In this document: piece by piece, positions 5,948 to 12,332 of the stretch
Layout: every line of letters begins with the position of its first letter
Position numbering within the stretch: position 1 is the stretch's first letter
From: an uncultured Methylococcaceae bacterium
GTDB lineage: Bacteria; Pseudomonadota; Gammaproteobacteria; Methylococcales; Methylomonadaceae
Direction: 5' to 3'
Length of the DNA: 12,332 nucleotides
Assembly: GCA_903873045.1 (NCBI GenBank)
Contig: CAIQND010000760.1
Location: forward strand, 1 to 12,332
The notes under the pieces: generated by a model
Seen by the model: only the letters and a program-made list of their open reading frames with translations
Database searches by the model: none
Told to the model about the DNA's origin: nothing
Position numbers and translations under genes: made by a program

Positions 5948-7978
5948 ATGTCAGATAGAAAAATTCTCGTCACCAGCGCCCTTCCTTATGCCAACGGCCC
6001 CATCCATTTAGGTCATTTGGTTGAATATATTCAAACAGATATTTGGGTGCGCTTTCAAAAACAACGTGGCAACCACTGCTATTTCGTTTGTGCGGATGAT
6101 ACCCACGGAACACCTATTATGCTAAAAGCTGATCGGGAAGGTATTACACCGGAACAATTGATCGCTCAAGTTGGCATAGAGCACTTGGCCGATTTTACTG
6201 AATTTGGTGTCGTGTTTGATAATTATCACAGCACACATTCTGAAGAAAACAGGCTCTTTTCATCATTGATTTATGAACGATTACGGGATGCCGGCCATAT
6301 CAGTTCACGCACCATTACCCAAGCCTTCGATCCGATTAAAAACATGTTTTTGTCCGACCGTTTTATTAAAGGTGAATGCCCCAAATGCGGCGCACATGAT
6401 CAATACGGTGACAGCTGTGAGGCCTGTGGTGCAACTTATGCGCCCACCGAACTGAAAAACGCGGTTTCCACCATTTCAGGCGCAAAACCTGTTGACAAAG
6501 ATTCTGTCCATTATTTTTTCAACCTGGCTGATTTTAACGAGATGCTCAGCGATTGGACTAGCGCCGGTCATTTGCAACCCGAAGTGCGTAATAAATTAGC
6601 CGAATGGTTAGAGAGCGGTTTGCAGCAATGGGATATTTCTCGCGATGCACCTTATTTTGGCTTTGAAATTCCGGATGCTCCCGGAAAATATTTTTATGTG
6701 TGGCTGGATGCGCCTATCGGTTACATGGCAAGTTTTAAAAATCTATGTACTAAAAAAGAGCTGGATTTTGATGAGTACTGGGCACTGGATAGCACGGCAG
6801 AGCTTTACCATTTTATAGGTAAAGACATTATTTATTTCCATGCCTTGTTCTGGCCTGCCATGTTAAGCGGCGCTCAATTTAGAACACCTACCGCTATTTT
6901 TGCGCACGGTTTTTTAACCGTTAATGGTGAAAAAATGTCCAAATCCCGTGGTACTTTTATTACCGCAAGAACCTATCTGGATCATTTGAACCCGGAATAT
7001 CTGCGCTATTATTTTGCCGCCAAACTGAGTGCCGGCGTTGATGATATAGACCTGAATTTTGATGACTTCAGTCAGCGGGTTAACTCTGACCTGGTCGGTA
7101 AAGTCGTTAATATCGCCAGTCGTTGCAGCGGTTTTATCAGCAAACGCTTTGCCAATACATTATCGGCTACCTGTTCTGAACCGCTGTTATTTCAAGACTT
7201 TATCAACGCCAACAAACAAATCGCAGAGTTTTATGAAACCCGTGAATTTGGCAAAGCCATGCGTGAAATTATGGCGCTGGCAGATAAAGCCAATCAATAT
7301 ATTGATGAAAAGAAGCCTTGGTTAATTGCCAAACAGGAAGGTAATGATACCGAGTTACACGCCGTTTGCTCAATGGGGATTAACCTGTTTCGTTTACTGA
7401 CTGTCTTTCTAAAACCGGTCATTCCAGAGTTGGTGAAAGAAGCTGAACACTTTTTAAACATTGATTCACAAGCGTGGCCAGTCGCTGCACAGCCTTTGTT
7501 AAACCATATCATTAATGACTTTAAACCGTTAATGACTCGCGTTGAAGCCGATAAAATTGCGGCGATTGTTGAAGCATCCAAAGAAAACCTGGAAAAAACC
7601 GCTGCTCAACATACCCAGATTGCGCCCGAGAAAAAATTTGAACCCATAGCCGACACGATTGAATTTGAAGACTTTGCCAAACTGGATTTACGTATTGCCA
7701 AAATCATCAAAGCCGAATCGATAGAAGGCTCTGATAAACTGTTACAACTGACCGTTGATATAGGCGACGAAATCCGCACTATATTGGCAGGTATTAAATC
7801 CGCTTACGCACCGGAAGACCTTGAAGGCAAATTGACCCTCGTTATCGCTAATCTGGCACCTAGAAAAATGCGCTTTGGCAACTCTGAAGGCATGGTATTA
7901 GCCGCTGGCTCCGGTGGTAAAGATATTTGGATTTTAAGCCCGGATGAAGGCGCTACTGCCGGAATGCGCGTAAAATAA
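5948..7978 (+). CDS. metG: Methionine-tRNA ligase
   Basis: This class I aminoacyl-tRNA synthetase charges initiator and elongator tRNA-Met. The protein has 676 residues. HLGH at 20-23 is the HIGH motif, and KMSKS is at 329-333. A zinc knuckle in the connecting domain uses Cys144, Cys147, Cys157 and Cys160 (CPKCG...CEACG). The anticodon-binding helical domain follows. The C-terminus (about 573-676, from FEDFAKLDLRIAKI) is the Trbp111-like OB-fold that binds tRNA and dimerises the long-form enzyme. I place the start at ATG 5948 (MSDRKILVTSALPYANG), the usual N-terminus. The frame is open to a TTG at 5918, but that would add ten unconserved residues. It is the housekeeping copy, with no sign of damage. 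Confidence 0.97.
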   Translation: MSDRKILVTSALPYANGPIHLGHLVEYIQTDIWVRFQKQRGNHCYFVCADDTHGTPIMLKADREGITPEQLIAQVGIEHLADFTEFGVVFDNYHSTHSEENRLFSSLIYERLRDAGHISSRTITQAFDPIKNMFLSDRFIKGECPKCGAHDQYGDSCEACGATYAPTELKNAVSTISGAKPVDKDSVHYFFNLADFNEMLSDWTSAGHLQPEVRNKLAEWLESGLQQWDISRDAPYFGFEIPDAPGKYFYVWLDAPIGYMASFKNLCTKKELDFDEYWALDSTAELYHFIGKDIIYFHALFWPAMLSGAQFRTPTAIFAHGFLTVNGEKMSKSRGTFITARTYLDHLNPEYLRYYFAAKLSAGVDDIDLNFDDFSQRVNSDLVGKVVNIASRCSGFISKRFANTLSATCSEPLLFQDFINANKQIAEFYETREFGKAMREIMALADKANQYIDEKKPWLIAKQEGNDTELHAVCSMGINLFRLLTVFLKPVIPELVKEAEHFLNIDSQAWPVAAQPLLNHIINDFKPLMTRVEADKIAAIVEASKENLEKTAAQHTQIAPEKKFEPIADTIEFEDFAKLDLRIAKIIKAESIEGSDKLLQLTVDIGDEIRTILAGIKSAYAPEDLEGKLTLVIANLAPRKMRFGNSEGMVLAAGSGGKDIWILSPDEGATAGMRVK

Positions 7979-8284
7979 ACATCATTATTTAGTTCCCCTC
8001 TTTGATAAAGAGGGATTAGGGACAAGCCACTACGAGAGCTGGTTTTTAGTTGGAACTGCCTGGCGGCTGACGGCCAAAAGCCGACGGACGCGAATGGCAG
8101 CTTTAGGGCGATGAATATGGCGGAATGAAGGTGGCAATATGCTATAAATCAGATAGTGTTATCGTATTGTCTACTGTTTTGGCGTTTTGATACCCTTGAA
8201 AGCTCTTAAAATCAAGGGTACTGTTTTGAACAATAGACATTTTAGCTCAAGCTGTTCAATGCCAAATAGCAAGTTGGCACAACA
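7979..8284. other. Convergent metG/sensor spacer with hairpins
   Basis: No gene is seen here. A hairpin with 8-bp arms (7996-8003 and 8007-8014) follows the metG stop codon and is a plausible transcript end, though without a T-run. From 8041 to 8150 I recognise nothing. From 8152 there is a nested inverted repeat that reaches into the end of the next gene. Confidence 0.6.
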
Positions 8285-8289
8285 CTATC
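8152..8289. repeat. Nested inverted repeat overlapping a gene end
   Basis: Three pairs of arms are nested: GATAGTGTT 8152-8160 with 8281-8289; GTCTACTGTT 8169-8178 with 8229-8238 (one mismatch); TACCCTTGA 8191-8199 with 8212-8220. The outer right arm includes the TAG stop codon (8285-8287) of the gene at 8285-10783. This could be a decayed miniature element or a large terminator-like structure. Confidence 0.55.
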
Positions 8290-10783
8290 CGGTTTCCAGC
8301 ACCAGCATTTTCAGCTTTACAAACATGGCATCTTGCAGCTTATGAAGTTCAGGCAGTCTTGCCAGTGCCTGTTCGGTTTGGCCCGCCTCATGGAGCGCTA
8401 TTAACTCGCTGCCCAGTGTTTGTAATGCTTCATGCAGGGCAAACATAGCCTCATAATTTCCATTTTTGAGAGGGCTGTTAATCGTTAGCCAGATGCCAAA
8501 GCGGGATTGTAAATTTTCAGGTTTGTGCACTTGGTTGTTAAGGTAGCCTTCTATGGCGTTAATCCATACCTTATATTCAGCATTGGCAAATAATAACGGT
8601 AAATCGTCATGAATAAATGAGGGCCAATTCAGCCAGTTGGGATCCGGTTGCCAGTTAGTTACCCATTTTGCGAAATCATCGGCGGGCATGGGGTGAGCAA
8701 TCGCATAGCCTTGTACCCTGTCGCAGCCTATTTGCAGCAGCATTTCGGTTTGTTGGTTCGATTCCATACCTTCGGCGATGACTTCCAGGTTAAAAGCGGT
8801 CGCCAAAGCCAGCACCGCTTCTATAATCGCAAGATCATCGAAATCAGTCAGCATATCGCGCATAAAACTCTGATCAATTTTAAGTTCGTTGATCGGTAAG
8901 CGTTTTAAATAAGTCAGTGACGAATAGCCGTTGCCAAAATTATCCAGGGAAAAATTGATACCCAGTTCCCGACACGCTTCAATCAACTCAGATACCTTGC
9001 TTATATCTCTCATGACACTGGTTTCCAGTATTTCCATGCTCAGATCACCCGGTTTAACCGTGGGATGGGCATTCAGTGATAGCCGCAGGGTTTCTATAAA
9101 ATCGGGTTGCTGCAACTGTCGTTTGCTAATATTGACGCTGACCGGCAGTTCCAGTCTGGAGGCATGCCAACTTTCTATTTGGCTCATTGCCGTATTGATG
9201 ACCCAGTTATCGACATCAATGGACAGCGAATGATTCTCAATGATAGGCAAAAAATCCTCTGGCAATAACAGGCCTTGATGGGGATGGCACCAACGAATTA
9301 ACGCTTCCGCACCAATAACACGGCCTAGACGCAAATTGACTTTGGGTTGATAATAAAGCTCAAACTCTCCGGCTATCAAAGCATTGCGGATACGTTCAAT
9401 GTTTTCATTATGGTTTCGTGTCAGCTTGTCCATGCCGACATCAAAGATATGATAACGATTCTTTCCGCTTTGCTTGGCTTGATACATGGCTTGATCGGCC
9501 TGGCGTATCAGAATATCGGCATCAACCTCTTCTGCTTGCGGGTAAAAAGTGATGCCCATGCTGGCCGATACCTGCAAGGTAACGCCATCAAACGGTACGG
9601 GTTGCGCAGCAGCCACCAGCAAGCGGACCAACATGGCCTTACTGGTTTCAATGTCGTGCACATCAACCAGCAAGGCAATAAACTCATCACCGCCAACACG
9701 GGCCAGCGTATCAATCTCGCGCAGACTTTGCGTCATATTTTTCGTCAGAGCAATCAGCAAGTTGTCACCCGCCAAATGACCATACTCATCATTAACGGCC
9801 TTAAAGCCGTCAAGATCAAGAAACACCACGACCAGCAATTGTTTTTGACGCTTACATTGGGCAATCGCCTGACGTAGGCGATCAGAGAGCAACCAGCGGT
9901 TAGGCAAATTGGTCAGTATGTCAAAGTGCGCGATATGTTCCAACTCCTGCTGATGGACTTTATATAGCGTAATATCAGATAGTAAGGCGACATAGCGTCT
10001 TGAATTATCCTGTCTATTGACTATGGCACTGATATTTTCCATCGCGGCATACACTTCGCCGTTTTTACGGCGGTTCCAAAATTCGCCATACCAATGGCCT
10101 TTAGTCATTAATTCATGCCACATGGCGGTATATACTTCTTTTGGTTGACGACCGGAGCTCAGTATGCGCGGAGTTTTACCCAGTATTTCTTCTTGGTTGT
10201 AGCCGCTTATTTCAGAAAAAGCATCATTAACCTGGATAATTTTACCCTCACTATCGGTAATCATAATGCCTTCTTGGGCATGAGCGAAAACACTGGCGGC
10301 AATTTGAAGTTTTTCATCCGCTTGTTTCTGCTCGGTAATGTTGCGCATCACAACCAGCATTTCAGTCGCTTTAACCTGTTCGTTAAAATATAAGCTGATA
10401 TTTAAAAGTACTTCCAAAAAGGTCTTTTCTGATGGTTGCTGAAGTTGTAAGTTATAGTCTTCAACAAATCCTTTATCGAGTGCTTCTTGGTAAAGGGACT
10501 CTACTGTTTCCGGTTTGATAAAATAAGTGGAAAAATCGCTACCCATAAGCTGATCAGTGGTTATACCGGTAATGTTCTCCGTCGCTTTATTGGCAGACAG
10601 TATTTTGCCTTTCATGTTGAGGGTTATTACAGGATCTAAACTGGACTCAAGTAAGTTATGGATATAACTAACGCTGGCTTGTAGATTTTTTTCAGCCAGT
10701 TTACGTTCGGTGATGTTATGGAAAAAACCGACCACATGAGGAATAAAGCCTTTAAGTCCGAAGAGATCTATAAGTGCTGTCAT
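8285..10783 (-). CDS. PAS-PAS-GGDEF-EAL c-di-GMP signalling protein with decayed CZB domain, probably 5'-truncated
   Basis: This 832-residue protein should make and/or break cyclic di-GMP. Residues 1-32 match only the tail of a PAS/PAC unit (VVGFFHNITERKLAE). Two full PAS domains follow (about 35-155 and 160-277), then GGDEF (about 285-448) with an intact GGDEF signature at 364-368 and an RxxD inhibitory site at 355-358, so cyclase activity is plausible. The EAL domain (about 465-705) keeps EAL 493-495, Asn551, Glu584/587, Lys635 and Glu671, but DDFGTG reads DNFGNG (Asn615). The last about 100 residues resemble the zinc-binding CZB domain with most ligands replaced. No signal peptide or membrane segment is visible, so it should be cytoplasmic. 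The ATG at 10783 lacks a ribosome site, and the frame stays open 48 bp upstream to a stop at 10832-10834. Confidence 0.9.
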   Translation of the reverse strand: MTALIDLFGLKGFIPHVVGFFHNITERKLAEKNLQASVSYIHNLLESSLDPVITLNMKGKILSANKATENITGITTDQLMGSDFSTYFIKPETVESLYQEALDKGFVEDYNLQLQQPSEKTFLEVLLNISLYFNEQVKATEMLVVMRNITEQKQADEKLQIAASVFAHAQEGIMITDSEGKIIQVNDAFSEISGYNQEEILGKTPRILSSGRQPKEVYTAMWHELMTKGHWYGEFWNRRKNGEVYAAMENISAIVNRQDNSRRYVALLSDITLYKVHQQELEHIAHFDILTNLPNRWLLSDRLRQAIAQCKRQKQLLVVVFLDLDGFKAVNDEYGHLAGDNLLIALTKNMTQSLREIDTLARVGGDEFIALLVDVHDIETSKAMLVRLLVAAAQPVPFDGVTLQVSASMGITFYPQAEEVDADILIRQADQAMYQAKQSGKNRYHIFDVGMDKLTRNHNENIERIRNALIAGEFELYYQPKVNLRLGRVIGAEALIRWCHPHQGLLLPEDFLPIIENHSLSIDVDNWVINTAMSQIESWHASRLELPVSVNISKRQLQQPDFIETLRLSLNAHPTVKPGDLSMEILETSVMRDISKVSELIEACRELGINFSLDNFGNGYSSLTYLKRLPINELKIDQSFMRDMLTDFDDLAIIEAVLALATAFNLEVIAEGMESNQQTEMLLQIGCDRVQGYAIAHPMPADDFAKWVTNWQPDPNWLNWPSFIHDDLPLLFANAEYKVWINAIEGYLNNQVHKPENLQSRFGIWLTINSPLKNGNYEAMFALHEALQTLGSELIALHEAGQTEQALARLPELHKLQDAMFVKLKMLVLETG

Positions 10784-10835
10784 GCTATTTAGTTTTGTTT
10801 GATACTTGATGAAAGATATATTTTGGGGTAATTAG

Positions 10836-10939
10836 TTATAGCCTTTCAGATAAATAATTTCCAACTACTGTGCTCAATACTATGATTTTAAAGTGCTTTA
10901 CATGATTAATTTGGAAATTTAATTTCTGAAGATTTATAG
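10836..10939. mobile_element. 104-bp palindromic miniature element, copy B
   Basis: This is the second member of the family seen at 2316-2420, inverted relative to it. The arms of about 28 bp pair imperfectly with each other (20 of 28). They match copy A better: about 24 of 29 and 26 of 29 in the two arms, plus a shared central CTTTAAAATCA. TA sits at both outer ends. It lies directly upstream of the probably truncated sensor gene. Confidence 0.7.
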
Positions 10940-11092
10940 GTCTAAATACCTTCGATGCCTTATTTGTTCAAGTCAATGCGCATTCGGCTTGCGGCAAGTC
11001 CTCTTTTAGTTGTCAGTGAAATACCAATTGTCAAAACTGTCCGAAGTAGTGAAACAGAACAGGGCGCTAAAATTAAGACAGGAGTACTGTGT
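10940..11092. other. Unassigned spacer
   Basis: No gene is recognised between the two miniature elements. Short open frames exist on both strands, but they run into the repeat DNA, lack start signals and resemble no family I know. Confidence 0.5.
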
Positions 11093-11100
11093 GATTTTTT

Positions 11101-11233
11101 GGCTACCCACTTAAGGCGGGACAATTTAAAGTTAAGCCGTTCGTAGTGAGCCTGTCGAACCATAAAAGACGCTTCGACAAGCTCAGGGCGAACGGTTAAG
11201 TCTTGCTACTTGTCACGCCTAAAGTGGGTAGCC
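11101..11233. mobile_element. 133-bp miniature element with terminal repeats and target duplication
   Basis: Terminal inverted repeats 11101-11123 and 11211-11233 match at 21 of 23 positions (outer end GGCTACCCACTT). Both ends abut exactly the same 8 bases, GATTTTTT (11093-11100 and 11234-11241), which is read as a target-site duplication. The interior is a second palindrome (11137-11195) of the widespread CCGTTCG...TGAGC...GTCGAA type. It has no coding capacity. The insertion lies 2 bp past the stop codon (11244-11246) of the neighbouring gene. A related terminal repeat is present at 62-84. Confidence 0.85.
11137..11195. repeat. REP-like inner palindrome
   Basis: Arms 11137-11161 and 11171-11195 pair at about 20 of 25 positions around a short loop. 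The arm sequence CCGTTCGCCCTGAGCTTGTC, followed by GAAGC, is a palindrome type I recall as widely dispersed in bacterial intergenic DNA. It forms the centre of the 133-bp element. Confidence 0.7.
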
Positions 11234-11243
11234 GATTTTTTTA

Positions 11244-12193
11244 TTATCTCTCCATACTTGTGAGGTATATTCCTGCCCAGCCTGCTTCTTCTGTGCCCAT
11301 GCTCACGTTGATGACCAGAGATTTACCACGGAAACCGTCACGCTCAAGACCCATCTCTGTAACGGGTAGTATTGATTGTGTGGCCGTATCGATGGCTTCA
11401 GGGTCAAATACTGTACCGTTCATATCTGTTTTAACCAATGTTGATAACGGGTTATTTTCTTTACCTTTTCTAAGATAAATACCATCTACTGGGTTTACAT
11501 AGACGTTACTAACATCGGTGATACCAATTCTTGCTTTGAATGCTGTGTGGTAGCTTACATCTTCATGGTCATCGACTTTACCAGAAACTGCCATGAACGA
11601 AGCGGATCGCCAGCGTGCCAATTCACCGTCTTCATCACCCTCACTGCCTTCGCCTACACCAGGAGCTCTACCCGAAAAATTCCAATAGACAAAGTCGGAA
11701 AAGTCTACACCAGTTCGGGCGATTCTGACATTCTTGCCACTCTTTAAGTCGTGGACGAATATACCTTGATTCACAGGAACTTCTTTTTCCTGATACCAGC
11801 CTACGTCATCCTTTTGGCTACCCGATGCACTACTCTTACAGTACGCTTTGCGATCTTTGTTGCCTTCTTCTGGGCAGTACAGACGCACGATTTTGATCTC
11901 TGATCCCCACGCGCCCCAATACGCCACGAAACGCCCATCAAAGGAGACACCTTCACCGAGTTTATTGAATTTGATGTTTTTGGGTTCACTAGGAACTTGC
12001 GAGCCTATGTTAATCAGTGCTTTTAGTTTGGGTTGCTTGTTAAGCTTATAGGATTCCAATGGTGCAAGATAAATACCGCCTGCGTTTGGATTTTCCTCAT
12101 TATCAAAACCTGCAAATACAACTTGCTTACCAACGGCACTAGGAGGTGCAGTAGAACCAAAAAATTGATTAGTACCTGGAATCAGGGTATGCG
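11244..12193 (-). pseudogene. C-terminal fragment of a beta-propeller-like repeat protein, 5' end lost to an IS
   Basis: About 316 codons remain open up to the IS21-like repeats, where native sequence appears to end (THTLIPGTNQFFGSTAPPSA is the first plausible stretch). A TTG at 12057-12059 lies inside the fragment and is not a credible native start. The protein consists of about four repeats of 60-90 residues, each built as a LxxxGxxxP-type opening, a central strand such as SFDGRFVAYWGAWG or GKQVVFAGFD, and a closing GIYL or GIFV. This resembles the tandem-repeat, propeller-like extracytoplasmic proteins with NTPxPGG...VAFxG...GIY repeats, but the match is loose. The function is unknown. The stop codon lies 2 bp from the target duplication of the 133-bp element. 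Without the upstream part, export signals cannot be judged. Confidence 0.75.
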
Positions 12194-12332
12194 TGCATAT
12201 TCTGGCTCAACCTGAACACCCATTCTGCTCCAATCTGAACACCTATTCTGAAACAAGCTGAACACTGATTCTGGTTTCAAGCTGAACACTTTTCTGGATT
12301 TTCCAGAATCGGTGTTCAGATTGCCAGAATAG
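12194..12332. mobile_element. IS21-like terminal repeat array (partial, runs off the window)
   Basis: From TGCATATTCTGG at 12194 there are four tandem copies of a 23-24 bp unit, ATTCTG...CTGAACAC: 12199-12221, 12222-12244, 12245-12267 and 12268-12291. The orientation then flips through a short perfect palindrome (arms 12292-12298 and 12302-12308), and an inverted unit continues to the window end. IS21-family elements start with TG and often carry several terminal repeats that serve as transposase sites, so I read this as such an end. No istA or istB gene lies inside the window. Confidence 0.7.

Noticed and set aside
7996..8014. Rho-independent terminator for metG
   Set aside because: The stem is good but no T-run follows on the plus strand, and a similar stem at 2938-2959 suggests a dispersed repeat.
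10955..11163. Small open frames on both strands between the miniature elements
   Set aside because: They overlap each other and read into the terminal repeat of the 133-bp element; no start signals and no recognisable family.
12199..12332. Tandem 23-24 bp units as a CRISPR array
   Set aside because: The units are contiguous, diverge from each other and have no unique spacers; the orientation flips within the array. This fits IS end repeats.

Overview
The window looks like chromosome of a gammaproteobacterium of moderate GC content. A YcgL-family gene (a family I know mainly from Gammaproteobacteria) and the gene order metG / apbC / dcd, which I recall from Pseudomonas and relatives, support this. 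The intergenic DNA is dense in short palindromes and insertion-sequence remnants. From memory that style fits Methylococcales-type methanotrophs, but this is an impression and no search was run.

Layout, left to right. 1-321: intergenic DNA with three hairpin repeats and a probable short terminal-repeat element. 322-2103 (-): a large exported protein of unknown function with a possible Cys-His-Asp papain/transglutaminase-like site. 2104-2985: an insertion-sequence graveyard, holding a collapsed IS630-family element with both ends preserved, a 105-bp palindromic element inside it, and the decayed tail of an IS66-type transposase. 2986-5749: a CPBP membrane protease (-), ycgL (+), dcd (-) and apbC/mrp (-). 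5948-7978 (+): metG, divergent from apbC. 7979-8284: hairpin-rich convergent spacer. 8285-10783 (-): a PAS-PAS-GGDEF-EAL protein with a decayed zinc-binding C-terminal domain and a probable 5' truncation. 10784-11243: a second copy of the 105-bp palindrome and a complete 133-bp miniature element with an 8-bp target duplication. 11244 to about 12193 (-): the C-terminal part of a repeat (propeller-like) protein, cut off by IS21-like terminal repeats that run to the window end.

The core genes are housekeeping: methionyl-tRNA synthesis, Fe-S cluster carriage and dUTP supply for thymidylate. The accessory part is dominated by miniature mobile elements that have repeatedly landed at gene edges: beside a truncated sensor gene, just after a stop codon, and inside a gene. 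I found no convincing new multi-gene system. The most rewarding items are the two miniature-element families, the IS21-like end arrays, the degenerate c-di-GMP protein, and the uncharacterised exported and propeller-like proteins.
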